NCBI GenBank assembly: GCA_021808665.1
Contig: JAKBBA010000021.1
Coordinates: 1 to 63,868 of the forward strand
From: Actinomycetes bacterium
GTDB taxonomy: Bacteria > Actinomycetota > Acidimicrobiia > Acidimicrobiales > Palsa-688
Length of the DNA stretch: 63,868 nucleotides
Direction: 5' to 3'
The translations under genes and the position numbers were made by a program. Numbering within the stretch: position 1 is the first letter of the stretch; the number at the start of each line of letters is the position of its first letter. Under the pieces are notes generated by a model. That model worked only from the letters and a program-made list of their open reading frames with translations, did no database searches and had not been told where the DNA came from. Below are positions 17,966 through 26,011 of the stretch, piece by piece.

Positions 17966-18721
17966 GTGTACGACGCTATCCAAGCTGAGACAGTCCTCAT
18001 ACCTACCGACGCCGAAGTCATCGAGGCTTATCTAGCCACTCCGCTCGGACCCGGACCTTTCGGATCCGTTGTGGTGGTCCACCACGCTCCGGGCTACGAC
18101 GAAGCCACCAAGGAGATCACCCGGACACTTGCAACTGCCGGCCTGATCACCCTTTGCCCGAACCTCTATAGCCCCGAATCGAACCCGGGCGACGACGCAA
18201 AAGAAGTGGCCAAGAAGGTCCGCTCCTCGGGCGGAGTGTCCGACGAGAGAGCTGTCCGATACGTCGACGCTGCAGCCCGCTATCTGCGGGCGCGCCTCGC
18301 AGCCAACGGCAGTGTCGGAGTCATCGGTTACTGCACGGGAGGCCGCCAGGCGGTCCTCGCTGCATGCCAACTCGAAGTCCAGGCCGCTATCGACTGCTAC
18401 GGCGCCTATGTGACACGCTCGACAGCGCCAGGCGACCCGCTCCCAAGAGCATCCATTGCCGAATACCTCGTCCATCTCGGTTGCCCGCTTCTCGGACTGT
18501 TCGGAGCCCAAGACCCGGCCCCCTCCATCGACGAGGTCACAGAGTTAGAAGCGATCCTGAAAGAATTAGGTAAAACGTACGAATTTCATATCTACGACAA
18601 CGCCGGTCACGCATTCTTCTCCGTGGATAGCACCAAATACCGTACCGAGGCGGCGCTCGACGGATGGAAGAAGGTTCGGGACTGGTTCTCTTCGCATCTG
18701 ACGCTGCCGTCCGCCGGTTGA
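17966..18721 (+). CDS. Dienelactone hydrolase family protein
   Basis: 251 residues. The nucleophile motif GYCTGG has Cys in place of Ser, as in true dienelactone hydrolases; GAQDPAPS and YDNAGHAFF supply the Asp and His of the triad. The N-terminal FGSVVVVHHAPGYDE carries the oxyanion region. The start is GTG at 17966, 14 nt after the LLM gene, with GACGGAGG as a ribosome site. It probably hydrolyses a lactone or an activated ester formed after ring cleavage. Some members act as carboxymethylenebutenolidases, others as broad esterases. Confidence 0.87.
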   Translation: MYDAIQAETVLIPTDAEVIEAYLATPLGPGPFGSVVVVHHAPGYDEATKEITRTLATAGLITLCPNLYSPESNPGDDAKEVAKKVRSSGGVSDERAVRYVDAAARYLRARLAANGSVGVIGYCTGGRQAVLAACQLEVQAAIDCYGAYVTRSTAPGDPLPRASIAEYLVHLGCPLLGLFGAQDPAPSIDEVTELEAILKELGKTYEFHIYDNAGHAFFSVDSTKYRTEAALDGWKKVRDWFSSHLTLPSAG

Positions 18722-18946
18722 ACCCTTAAGGCGAGATTCCCTTGCACGATGAGCCAATAGCGTGCCTCCTCGCTAAGCCGAGACGGTCGCACTCGTAAGG
18801 CACCACTATCGACCTTATACTCTCCAACCCTTCGGGAACCGTGCCCGGATGAACTCCATGTTCTTAACTAGCACGGGGATCACTCTCACCTGTAAGCCGT
18901 TGCAAGACCCCCCAGGTTGCTACCTTCTTACCCTATTACCTGGTGG

Positions 18947-19370
18947 GACAGGGCGAACCCACAGCGACAAGACCATCTGATTCCAGTCAGAAAACCCCCA
19001 CGTGAGGCCCCCGCAACCGGCAACCGTCAGATCCCGCGACAGGCCGTTGCAAAAACCGTTACAAAATGGGCCGGCACCCCACCCCAAGGGCACCCCGCCC
19101 CCTCGGACACCCCTCCTGACCAGGGATTTCTTGGTGCGCTCGGAGGGACTCGAACCCCCAACCTTCTGATCCGTAGGAGGATCCCCCAATCCCAACCAGT
19201 CCCCCCACTACCCGCCACGTATAATGTAACTTCATGAAATGGGCTCTGATGCTTCTGGGCTTTGTCGCTACCGGTTCCCCCCGTCCCTGCCAGTCTTGCA
19301 ACACCCGTTACAAAACCCGTTACAAAAACACCACCCGCAGCATCCCGGACCGTCTAAGCGAAAATCAGGT
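18947..19370. repeat. Composite att-like direct repeat, copy 1 (uninterrupted)
   Basis: The left part (18947-19131) is repeated at 29386-29568, and the right part (19132-19370) at 32661-32896; the second copy is split by an insertion sequence. In the centre is the 3' end of a tRNA-Arg gene. CCGTTGCAAAAACCGTTAC (about 19041-19059) lies on one side. Two CCCGTTACAAAA-type units (about 19306-19328) lie on the other. Core plus arm-type repeats on both sides is how an attP site is built. Divergence between copies is low over 19132-19213 and higher after that. Confidence 0.7.
19132..19176 (-). other. tRNA-Arg(ACG) 3' fragment (attachment core)
   Basis: On the minus strand the segment reads from the anticodon loop (CTACGGA) through the T-arm GGTTCGAGTCC to the acceptor end GAGCGCACCA with an encoded CCA. 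The 5' half of the tRNA (acceptor strand, D-arm, 5' anticodon stem) is absent and replaced by unrelated sequence, so it cannot fold as a tRNA. This is what integration into a tRNA gene leaves behind. Confidence 0.8.
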
Positions 19371-19389
19371 GAAGGGCTATCATCGGGCA

Positions 19390-19623
19390 ATGACCGAGTT
19401 ACGCGTTGTGATCCCCGACGAGGTCGCCGAACGCCTCGCGTTGACAGCAGCCGAGCAAGGCACCTCAGCCGAGGACATCGCAGCCCAAGTGCTCACCTCC
19501 CACACCCCACCAACGACAGCCAAGTCGTTGCCGTCTTGGATCGGCGCGATTCGCTCCGGACGAAAAGACCTGTCAGAACGCCACGAGGAGATCATCAAAA
19601 GCGAACTCGGCAACGCCAGTTGA
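19390..19623 (+). CDS. VapB-like antitoxin
   Basis: 77 residues. The N-terminus MTELRVVIPDEVAERLALTA looks like a ribbon-helix-helix DNA-binding domain; the C-terminal half (PSWIGAIRSGRKDLSERHEE) resembles toxin-neutralising tails of VapB proteins. The stop overlaps the TTG start of the PIN-domain toxin gene. The pair lies immediately inside the att-like repeat, a common spot for an addiction module that stabilises an island. ATG at 19390 is preferred over an upstream ATG at 19234 that lies in the repeat. Confidence 0.75.
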   Translation: MTELRVVIPDEVAERLALTAAEQGTSAEDIAAQVLTSHTPPTTAKSLPSWIGAIRSGRKDLSERHEEIIKSELGNAS

Positions 19624-20033
19624 TCATCGTCGACACAGGCCCACTCGTAGCGCTGCTCGACTCCGACGACCGCCACCACCACCGATGCCGGACGTGGCTG
19701 GCGAACAACACCGAGCCCCTAGCCGTCCCCGTACCAGTAATAACCGAGACCTGCTACTTCATCGAACGAGACAGCGGACCGAGCCTCGAAGCGGACTTCC
19801 TGGACACCTTCAACTCCGGCGGAGCCTTCGAGATGATCGACCTTCACCCCCACGACTGGCTACGAGCACGCGACCTGATTCGAACCTACGCCGATCTACC
19901 CCTCGGCGTCGTCGACGCCTCAGTAATAGCAGTAGCCGAAAGACTCGGCGCAACCCACATCGCCACACTCGACGTCCGACACTTCACCATCGCCCGACCC
20001 AGCCACCACCCCAACTTCCAACTCCTCCCATAA
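19620..20033 (+). CDS. vapC: VapC-type PIN-domain ribonuclease toxin
   Basis: 137 residues from a TTG at 19620, which overlaps the antitoxin stop. A PIN fold is indicated by the acidic residues in VDTGPLVALLDSDD, the Glu of VITETCYF, the Asp of GVVDASVIAVAERLG and the Asp of IATLDVRHF. Such toxins cleave tRNA or rRNA when the antitoxin is lost. Use of TTG and overlap suggests low, coupled translation of the toxin relative to the antitoxin. Confidence 0.85.
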   Translation: MIIVDTGPLVALLDSDDRHHHRCRTWLANNTEPLAVPVPVITETCYFIERDSGPSLEADFLDTFNSGGAFEMIDLHPHDWLRARDLIRTYADLPLGVVDASVIAVAERLGATHIATLDVRHFTIARPSHHPNFQLLP

Positions 20034-20855
20034 ACCCCCACGACTAACACCCATTCCAGCGCCCGGCCCGACCATCACACCTCGTGGGCATCCAACACTC
20101 CAAGCACACAGCACGACGAACAGGCCGGTGCTGATCGCTGACGTTGACTACGGAAAGTCGCTACCCGGAGTTACGCTAGGGGTGGATCTCTCCCTGAGCA
20201 TGTCGGCAAGAGCAAGTCGATTCCCGATGGCCAGTCGCGACGACTGCCAAGTCGGCGATGCGACACAACCCCGGAGGCGCCCGAGAAACGAACTGCTGCG
20301 ATACCGACGGGTGCCAACCACTCCCACCAGGCACTCTTGAGCACCAAACCCACGAGCTAACGGGTTGGGGTCCGCCCGGCTCCACCTACGCAGCAATCGG
20401 CATCACCCGCACGCCGTAACACCATGGCCGTCAACACCGTGAGATCTGTTCGTCAGGACGGTCATCACACCCCGGCAGGACAGCGCAACGCTCTGACTTC
20501 GCTATCAACTCCCCGACCGAGTCGACGGTACCGGCCACCCGTTGCAGCCGCTCTCGGATAGCTAGGGTCACTGGGGCACTCGTGTTCTCGCCGGTCGGAC
20601 ACGGCTGCTGTCGGCCTTTGTGTTCAACCTCTGGTTCGGTGACGCTAACGGTCACATTCTTGCACGACCTGCTCGACCGCATTGAGTCCGAGCGTAGATG
20701 GCCGATCCCAACATCCCGACCGAACTCCTAGCCCTAGCCATCCCCGGCTGCGCACGGCCCCGGTGACTGCTCTGTAGCACCTGGCTCTGCGCCGCTGCAT
20801 CTCCCTGCGACCTCGCGCTAAACACGCCGCGAGTGTGTTAACAGACTAATTGTGC
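20034..20855. other. Long gap without a recognised gene
   Basis: About 820 bp between the toxin and the leftward operon. Open frames here are short and match no family I know. The frame at 20431-20682 (minus, 83 codons) has an uncertain look of a degraded coding region but no motif. A weak stem near 20820-20845 (AACAC/GTGTT arms) could help end transcription of the operon. Probably decayed DNA. Confidence 0.4.
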
Positions 20856-21581
20856 CTATCGCAGATCGGTAGCTCGACTGATAGCAGCAGATGCTAATGC
20901 TATGGCCGGATCAATCACGACCATGCCCGCTGGGCGCGTGCACTGCTCAATTACGGTCGAGAGTTCTGTACAAGCGGCTATGGCGGCCGTCGCTCCGCTA
21001 TTTTTCAGTTCTTCGAGAAGGAGTTCTACTTGGGCGGACACCTCGTCGCTTGTGCTTCCTGCTTTCACGGCAGCTACTACATCCATCAGGGATCTCTGCG
21101 ACCCGGCGGTTAGCGTCGTGACTTTGAATCCTCGCTCATCCAACGCCCGCTGATATAGTCCTGCTGCGAGTGCAGCGTCCGTCGCCATCAGTCCCACACT
21201 GCGGGTAAGGCTAGGTGCTGTTTCCTGCAGCATGTCAAGCGTCGCTGTCACGATGTTGATGAACTCGACTGGGTACTGCGCAACTATCGCCGGCAGTACG
21301 GCGTGCACTGTGTTACACGGGGCTACTATGATCTCGGCTCCGCACCGGACAAGGTTGTCGATTCCCTGCCGCAGAGATGGGGCGAGGTCGTCTCCACCAT
21401 CGAGAATGGCCATCTGGCGGCTCGGTATTGTGGGATCCGCCCAGATGACCACTCTCACGTGATCTTGGTCTCGTTTCGCTGGGGTGAGTCTCACGAGCTT
21501 CGCGTAAAAGTCCACGGTGGCGGCTGGGCCCATACCTCCGAGAACTCCGAGAATCCGCGAGCCGCGACTATTCATCCTCAA
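20856..21581 (-). CDS. Aspartate/glutamate racemase family protein
   Basis: 241 residues. The two catalytic Cys are in VAPCNTVHA and AACTELST, and the N-terminus ILGVLGGMGPAATVDFYAKL is the usual start of the family. It catalyses PLP-independent epimerisation of acidic amino acids. It starts inside the CuyA-like gene (14-bp overlap) and ends the eight-gene operon. Cysteate is aspartate with a sulfonate in place of the side-chain carboxylate, so a cysteate racemase that feeds the L-cysteate-specific lyase is a reasonable inference. A plain aspartate racemase remains possible. Confidence 0.85.
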   Translation of the reverse strand: MRMNSRGSRILGVLGGMGPAATVDFYAKLVRLTPAKRDQDHVRVVIWADPTIPSRQMAILDGGDDLAPSLRQGIDNLVRCGAEIIVAPCNTVHAVLPAIVAQYPVEFINIVTATLDMLQETAPSLTRSVGLMATDAALAAGLYQRALDERGFKVTTLTAGSQRSLMDVVAAVKAGSTSDEVSAQVELLLEELKNSGATAAIAACTELSTVIEQCTRPAGMVVIDPAIALASAAISRATDLR

Positions 21582-22572
21582 GGACCGTCTCAGCGTAGGC
21601 GTAGAGAGCAGGTGAACCCCCAGTGTGAACGAAAAGCACGTTGCCGTCCTTGGGGAAAGCCCCTTCTTCGATCAGACCTAGCAGGCCCGCCGCAGCTTTT
21701 CCCGTATACACCGGGTCCAGAAGTATGCCTTCCTTGCGGGCGAACAGGCGGACTGCCTTAGCCATCTCTTTTGTGGGCAGTGAGTACCCTGGCCCGACGA
21801 ACTCGTCGCGCACCGTCACCTCGGATTGCGGTATGTCGCGACTTGCGCCCGCTAAGCGACCCGCTTCGTTAGCTAGTGAGTGAACACGCTTCTCTTGAGC
21901 GGACCGTTCGGCTCTAACGCTGATACCGGTAACGGGTATGCCAGTCTGATTTCCGTAGAATCCTGCCACGAGCCCGGCATGGGTACCGGCTGAACCGCTT
22001 GCGCACACGACGTGGTGGATCGGCAGTGACATCTCGAACGCTTGGCGGTAGATTTCCTCGGCGCACGCCACATATCCGAGCGCGCCAAGAGCGTTCGATG
22101 CACCCCCGGGGATTACGTACGGGTGGCCGCCCTCGTTCTCCACGTGCTTAGCAATGGCTGTCATCTGTTCCATCAAGTCGACTCCCGGAGTGGCAAGGGT
22201 GACAGAGTCAGCCCCAAGAAGCCTGAACAGAAAGTTATTCCCAAGAGCGTGAGGACTATAGGAGTTCTCTACCCTTTCCTCGATCAGAAGATGGCACTTC
22301 AGTCCCTCTTTGACAGCGGCAGCGAGAGTGAGCCTGCAGTGATTCGACTGCACGGCGCCCGTAGTGATGACGGTGTCCGCGCCTTTGCTAAGAGCATCTC
22401 CGATTACGAACTCTAATTTTCGGGTCTTGTTCCCTCCGGACGTCAACCCGAGTTGATCATCACGTTTTATGTAGATGTTCGGACCGCCCAGCAATCTCGT
22501 TATATTAGGCAAAAACTCGATTGCTGTCGGACCGCTAGTGTAATGCCGTCTCGGAAAGTTCAGTAGGTTCAC
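21568..22572 (-). CDS. cuyA: CuyA-like L-cysteate sulfo-lyase (D-cysteine desulfhydrase/ACC deaminase family)
   Basis: 334 residues, PLP-dependent fold-type II. The PLP Lys lies in GGNKTRKLEFVIGDAL; AVQSNHCRLTLAAA and VIPGGASNALGALGYV are family blocks, and ASGSAGTHAGLVAG binds phosphate. NKTRKLEF and the CHLLIEER region resemble CuyA of marine bacteria, which cleaves L-cysteate to pyruvate, sulfite and ammonium, more than ACC deaminases. D-cysteine desulfhydrase activity is the main alternative. The neighbours (Tau-like importer, HpsN-like dehydrogenase) favour a sulfonate. A 163-nt gap with a UUCG hairpin separates it from the HpsN-like gene. Confidence 0.72.
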   Translation of the reverse strand: MNLLNFPRRHYTSGPTAIEFLPNITRLLGGPNIYIKRDDQLGLTSGGNKTRKLEFVIGDALSKGADTVITTGAVQSNHCRLTLAAAVKEGLKCHLLIEERVENSYSPHALGNNFLFRLLGADSVTLATPGVDLMEQMTAIAKHVENEGGHPYVIPGGASNALGALGYVACAEEIYRQAFEMSLPIHHVVCASGSAGTHAGLVAGFYGNQTGIPVTGISVRAERSAQEKRVHSLANEAGRLAGASRDIPQSEVTVRDEFVGPGYSLPTKEMAKAVRLFARKEGILLDPVYTGKAAAGLLGLIEEGAFPKDGNVLFVHTGGSPALYAYAETVLEDE

Positions 22573-22636
22573 TGTTTTAACACTCTTTTCGTATTGTACT
22601 GGCGGTCATAAAGACCCACCGGCTTAGTTAATAGTT

Positions 22637-22650
22637 CGAGCTTCGGCTCG
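22637..22650. promoter_or_regulatory. UUCG-loop hairpin in the operon gap
   Basis: CGAGC-TTCG-GCTCG on the plus strand, with a 5-bp stem, lies in the only sizeable gap (22573-22735) of the sulfonate operon. On the transcribed (minus) strand it reads CGAGC-CGAA-GCTCG, a stable GNRA-like loop. It could be an mRNA processing or stabilising element, or chance. No T-tract follows. Confidence 0.3.
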
Positions 22651-22735
22651 CCCTCTTAGGCGCGATAGCACCTTTCAACCAGTCTCTTCGGGTGCGTAAA
22701 GGGGTGGCTGTCGTGACTAGCGAACGGCTATGTGG

Positions 22736-24010
22736 TTAGTTGGCGAACTTCTCGACGCGGACTTCGGCTGCCAGAGCGTGTCCTTCCATGCCTTCAAGAT
22801 GAGAGATCCTGGCTGCTACAGCTCCGATGCTATGGCTCGCTTGCTTGGTCATCCGTTGATGGGTGACTGTCTTTAGGAACTTACCTACCCACAAGCCGCC
22901 GCTGTATCGGGCTGCGCGTTTCGTCGGGAGGATATGGTTCGGGCCTGCCGTCTTGTCGCCGTAGGTGACTGTGGTCTCCTCGCCGAGAAACAGCGAACCA
23001 TAGTTGGATAAATTTGCCAGCCACCAGTCAAGGTCCGCGGCGTGGACCTCGACGTGCTCACTCGCGTACTGGTCGGCTACCGATACCGCTTCGTCTCGCG
23101 TCGATGTGACTATCACCTCACCCAGAGCATCCCAAGAGGCACCCGCGATCGAAGTCGAAGGAAGTCGCGACACGACGCCGGGTATTGAAGCCAAAGTACG
23201 TTCCGCGACGCCGGTGGAGGTAGTCACAAGGACTGTAGGAGAGTCCAGTCCGTGTTCAGATTGGCTGATCAAATCTACAGCCACCAGGTACGGGTCGGCT
23301 GTTTCGTCGGCGATGACCAGCGCCTCGGTGGGGCCGGCGAACACGTCTATGCCCACCCGACCGTACAGTATCCTTTTCGCTTCGGCCACGTACGCGTTGC
23401 CCGGTCCGGCTAACACGTCCGCCTCGTGACCTGTAAAGAGGCCGAACGCTAAAGACCCGACCGCCTGCACACCTCCGATGCACAGTATGTAGTCAGCGCC
23501 GGCCACAGCCATCCCATAAAGGGTTGCGGGATGAATCCCAGCGTCCCCGCGAGGCGGGGAACAAGCAACCACGGTAGGAACACCCGCCGCCTTCGCCGTC
23601 GCTATGCTCATAGCCGCCGACGCTACGTGCGCGAAGCGTCCGCCCGGCACGTAACAGCCAGCGACGTTCACGGGAATGTGGCGGTGACCCGCCCACGAAC
23701 CAGGCGAGATTTCGATCTCCAGATCGAGCAGCGTCTCGCGCTGGCGGTCAGCGAAAGTCCTCACCTGCTTGTGCGCGAACTCGATATCCTCCCGAACCGT
23801 TACCGGTAACGACTTCCCCGCATCGGATATTACCGCCTCGCTGACAATGAAGTCGTCGGGATCCCAAGAATCCAGCTTACGCGACAACTCCCAGGCGGCC
23901 TCCTCGCGCCGCCCCTCAAGCTCGGCCAGCATCTCCCGAACAGTCGCCTCAACGCCCACTGCCTTACCCGTCTCAACGGCGGACGCCCTCTTCAAGTACT
24001 CAACTGTCAT
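22736..24010 (-). CDS. hpsN: HpsN-like sulfopropanediol dehydrogenase (HisD family)
   Basis: 424 residues of the histidinol-dehydrogenase family, which oxidises an alcohol to a carboxylate in two NAD steps. The zinc and catalytic residues are present: DLISQSEHG, YASEHVEV (Glu-His pair), YGDKTAGPNHILPT, and a C-terminal LEGMEGHALAAEVR. The opening MTVEYLKRA, VAGCYVPGGRFAHVASA and NYGSLFLGEETTVTYGDK match my memory of HpsN, the (R)-2,3-dihydroxypropane-1-sulfonate 3-dehydrogenase, better than of biosynthetic HisD. No other his genes are nearby. Its ATG overlaps the aminotransferase stop (ATGA). An amino-alcohol sulfonate such as cysteinolate is an alternative substrate. Confidence 0.8.
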   Translation of the reverse strand: MTVEYLKRASAVETGKAVGVEATVREMLAELEGRREEAAWELSRKLDSWDPDDFIVSEAVISDAGKSLPVTVREDIEFAHKQVRTFADRQRETLLDLEIEISPGSWAGHRHIPVNVAGCYVPGGRFAHVASAAMSIATAKAAGVPTVVACSPPRGDAGIHPATLYGMAVAGADYILCIGGVQAVGSLAFGLFTGHEADVLAGPGNAYVAEAKRILYGRVGIDVFAGPTEALVIADETADPYLVAVDLISQSEHGLDSPTVLVTTSTGVAERTLASIPGVVSRLPSTSIAGASWDALGEVIVTSTRDEAVSVADQYASEHVEVHAADLDWWLANLSNYGSLFLGEETTVTYGDKTAGPNHILPTKRAARYSGGLWVGKFLKTVTHQRMTKQASHSIGAVAARISHLEGMEGHALAAEVRVEKFAN

Positions 24011-25236
24011 ACTCCGCCTCCATGATCTTTAGATATGTGCTTGACAGAATCAAGAATTATTTCAGCTGCGATCTCGCAATCCTCCAGCGGCAATGTTGGA
24101 GGTACCCTCATGTCACACAGAGTCGATAGCAGTTTGCTGGCCTGAGGCACGGGCTGCTCCGTCCTGAGAAACTTCCATTGGTCAGGCCGGCTCGTGAAAC
24201 CCTGCATACGTGCCCGGCCGAACCAGTTAAAATGTAGACCCGCTCCCGCGCACCTGTCTACAAACGACTCCATCTCTTCTATAGTGAACGAGGGGATGTT
24301 GAACTGGATCGAACTACCGACAAAGCGCTCCCGATCGTCTCGTCTCGGGATCCTGATCAGGGGCTCCTTGCCTAGTAGTGTGGCAAGCAGGCCGTATCGC
24401 CTGTTCATGGCGGCGATCCGCTCAGGAAGAAGCCGCAACTGGGGGCGTGCGACGGCAGCTGCGACTGCGTTCATCCTCATGCTGTAATTCGGTGTCTCGT
24501 CCCGGATCCTCTCGAAGACGTCCTGTCCCGGCCGTGCCTTGTGCTGTTCATAGAGCATGTAGCTTCCCGAGTAGAGGATGGCCTTAGCAGCGACATCGTC
24601 GTCGTTAGTAACGATTACCCCACCCTCACCGCTGTTCACATGCTTGAACGTCTGGAAGCTGAAGCACCCTGCCACTCCGAAAGTGCCGCTCGGCTTACCT
24701 GACCAGGTAGCCCCGAACGTGTGCGCGCAGTCCTCGATGAGCTTTACATGAAACTCTCGGCAGAGCCTCACCACCTCATCCATGTTCGATATGTGCCCGC
24801 GCATGTGCGACAACAGCAACCATCGTGCTCCGCTCTCTTTTGACTTTGCTTCCAGGTCCTCCAAGTCCATGGTGAGATCCTGAGTAGTCTCGACGATCAC
24901 AGGTGTCCCACCCGCATGGTCAATGGCACCAGGCACCGGCGCCAACGTGAAACTGTTAGTAAGAACCTTATCGCCAGCGGCCAGCCCCGCTGATCGCAAC
25001 GCTAGAAACATCGCAGCCCCGCAAGAACTCACAGCCACCGCGTACCTGCACCCGGTCATTTCCGCCATCTCGACTTCCAGCAGACCCGCTTCGTCAGGTC
25101 CGCCAGACGCTTCCTCACAGTAACGGAACAGACGTCCCGCCCGCATGAGCTGACAGGCTCGGTCAATACCCTCCTCGGGAATCGGCTCGGGGGTGGTCAG
25201 ATCGAACTCGAAGTGCCTACGTGGAAGACTGAGCAT
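24007..25236 (-). CDS. DegT/DnrJ/EryC1-family PLP aminotransferase
   Basis: 409 residues, PLP fold type I. The Lys that binds PLP is in SFQTFKHVNSGEGG, preceded by LIEDCAHTFGATWSGK; YAVAVSSCGAAMFLALRSAG is the phosphate-binding block. The family usually aminates keto-sugars, but here the gene is coupled by ATGA to the HpsN-like gene and follows the ABC ATPase gene with no gap. Inferred role: exchange of an amino group on a C3-sulfonate, for example between a keto/aldehyde form and cysteinolate or cysteate. This would be unusual for DegT proteins and needs a biochemical test. Confidence 0.82.
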   Translation of the reverse strand: MLSLPRRHFEFDLTTPEPIPEEGIDRACQLMRAGRLFRYCEEASGGPDEAGLLEVEMAEMTGCRYAVAVSSCGAAMFLALRSAGLAAGDKVLTNSFTLAPVPGAIDHAGGTPVIVETTQDLTMDLEDLEAKSKESGARWLLLSHMRGHISNMDEVVRLCREFHVKLIEDCAHTFGATWSGKPSGTFGVAGCFSFQTFKHVNSGEGGVIVTNDDDVAAKAILYSGSYMLYEQHKARPGQDVFERIRDETPNYSMRMNAVAAAVARPQLRLLPERIAAMNRRYGLLATLLGKEPLIRIPRRDDRERFVGSSIQFNIPSFTIEEMESFVDRCAGAGLHFNWFGRARMQGFTSRPDQWKFLRTEQPVPQASKLLSTLCDMRVPPTLPLEDCEIAAEIILDSVKHISKDHGGGV

Positions 25237-25237
25237 T

Positions 25238-26011
25238 TCAGTGACTCCCGGCTAGGGCCGCGGGATCGATGTGCTTGAGAATCTCTCGTCTGAGGTTTAG
25301 GTACTCCGGTGTTACTGATTCGCCGCGTGTGCGTGGTCGAGGTAGGTCGACCCGTAGATCGGCAACGACTCGACCTGGTCGCGGTGCCATTACGATCACC
25401 CTGTCGGCGAGAATGATCGCCTCGTCGATATCGTGCGTGACGAATAGCACCGTCACGTGGATCTTGTCCCACAGTTCGGTGACGAAGATCTGCATGGCTG
25501 CTCGCGTTTGGGCGTCCAATGCGCCGAACGGCTCGTCCATAAGCAGAACTTCTGGTTCGATGACCAGCGCCCTAGCGATGGCTACTCTCTGTGCCATGCC
25601 ACCGGAAAGTTGATACGGCGGGTGCTCAGCGAAACCTTCCAAGCCGACTGCGGAAATGAGACTGTCGACACGTGTCATGTCGATCTTTCTTCCATCCCGG
25701 AATCGGAGGCCGAGTGCTATGTTCTCCCTAACCGTCAACCAAGGATATAGCGCCGCCTCTTGGAACACGACCGCACGGTCGGCGCTCGGGCCCCGCACTT
25801 CTTGGTCGTTCACGCGGAGCTGTCCGCTGGTCGGTCGTTCGAAGCCCGCCACGAGGTTCAAGAGGGTCGTCTTACCGCATCCGCTAGGGCCGACGATCGT
25901 GACGAATTGGCGGGCCCCGATGTCGATGTTGACGTCCTGCAAGGCCGCCACTTTCGCACCTCGGCCAGAAAAGACCTGACTCACATTTGAGATTGAAATT
26001 GTCATTGTCAA
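25238..26011 (-). CDS. ABC transporter ATP-binding protein (TauB/SsuB-type)
   Basis: 257 residues. Walker A GPSGCGKTT, Q-loop VFQEAALYPWLTV, signature LSGGMAQRVAIARAL, Walker B LLMDEPFGALD, and H-loop FVTHDIDEAI. Its ATG overlaps the stop of the binding-protein gene (ATGA), and the next gene, the aminotransferase, starts directly after its stop. It drives the taurine-type importer of this operon. The protein differs clearly from the ATPase at 15.8-16.6 kb, so it is not a recent local copy. Confidence 0.92.
   Translation of the reverse strand: MTMTISISNVSQVFSGRGAKVAALQDVNIDIGARQFVTIVGPSGCGKTTLLNLVAGFERPTSGQLRVNDQEVRGPSADRAVVFQEAALYPWLTVRENIALGLRFRDGRKIDMTRVDSLISAVGLEGFAEHPPYQLSGGMAQRVAIARALVIEPEVLLMDEPFGALDAQTRAAMQIFVTELWDKIHVTVLFVTHDIDEAIILADRVIVMAPRPGRVVADLRVDLPRPRTRGESVTPEYLNLRREILKHIDPAALAGSH

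Noticed and set aside
19132..19176. Intact tRNA-Arg gene
   Set aside because: The D-arm, 5' acceptor strand and 5' anticodon stem are missing, so no cloverleaf can form. It is an attachment-site remnant.
19059..19304. Frame containing WGFESLRAHQ-like peptide
   Set aside because: This peptide is the translation of the tRNA T-arm and acceptor end. It recurs as a false protein call wherever such tRNA sequence is translated.
22736..24010. Biosynthetic histidinol dehydrogenase
   Set aside because: No other histidine genes are nearby; the opening and several blocks look like HpsN, and the neighbours are sulfonate genes.
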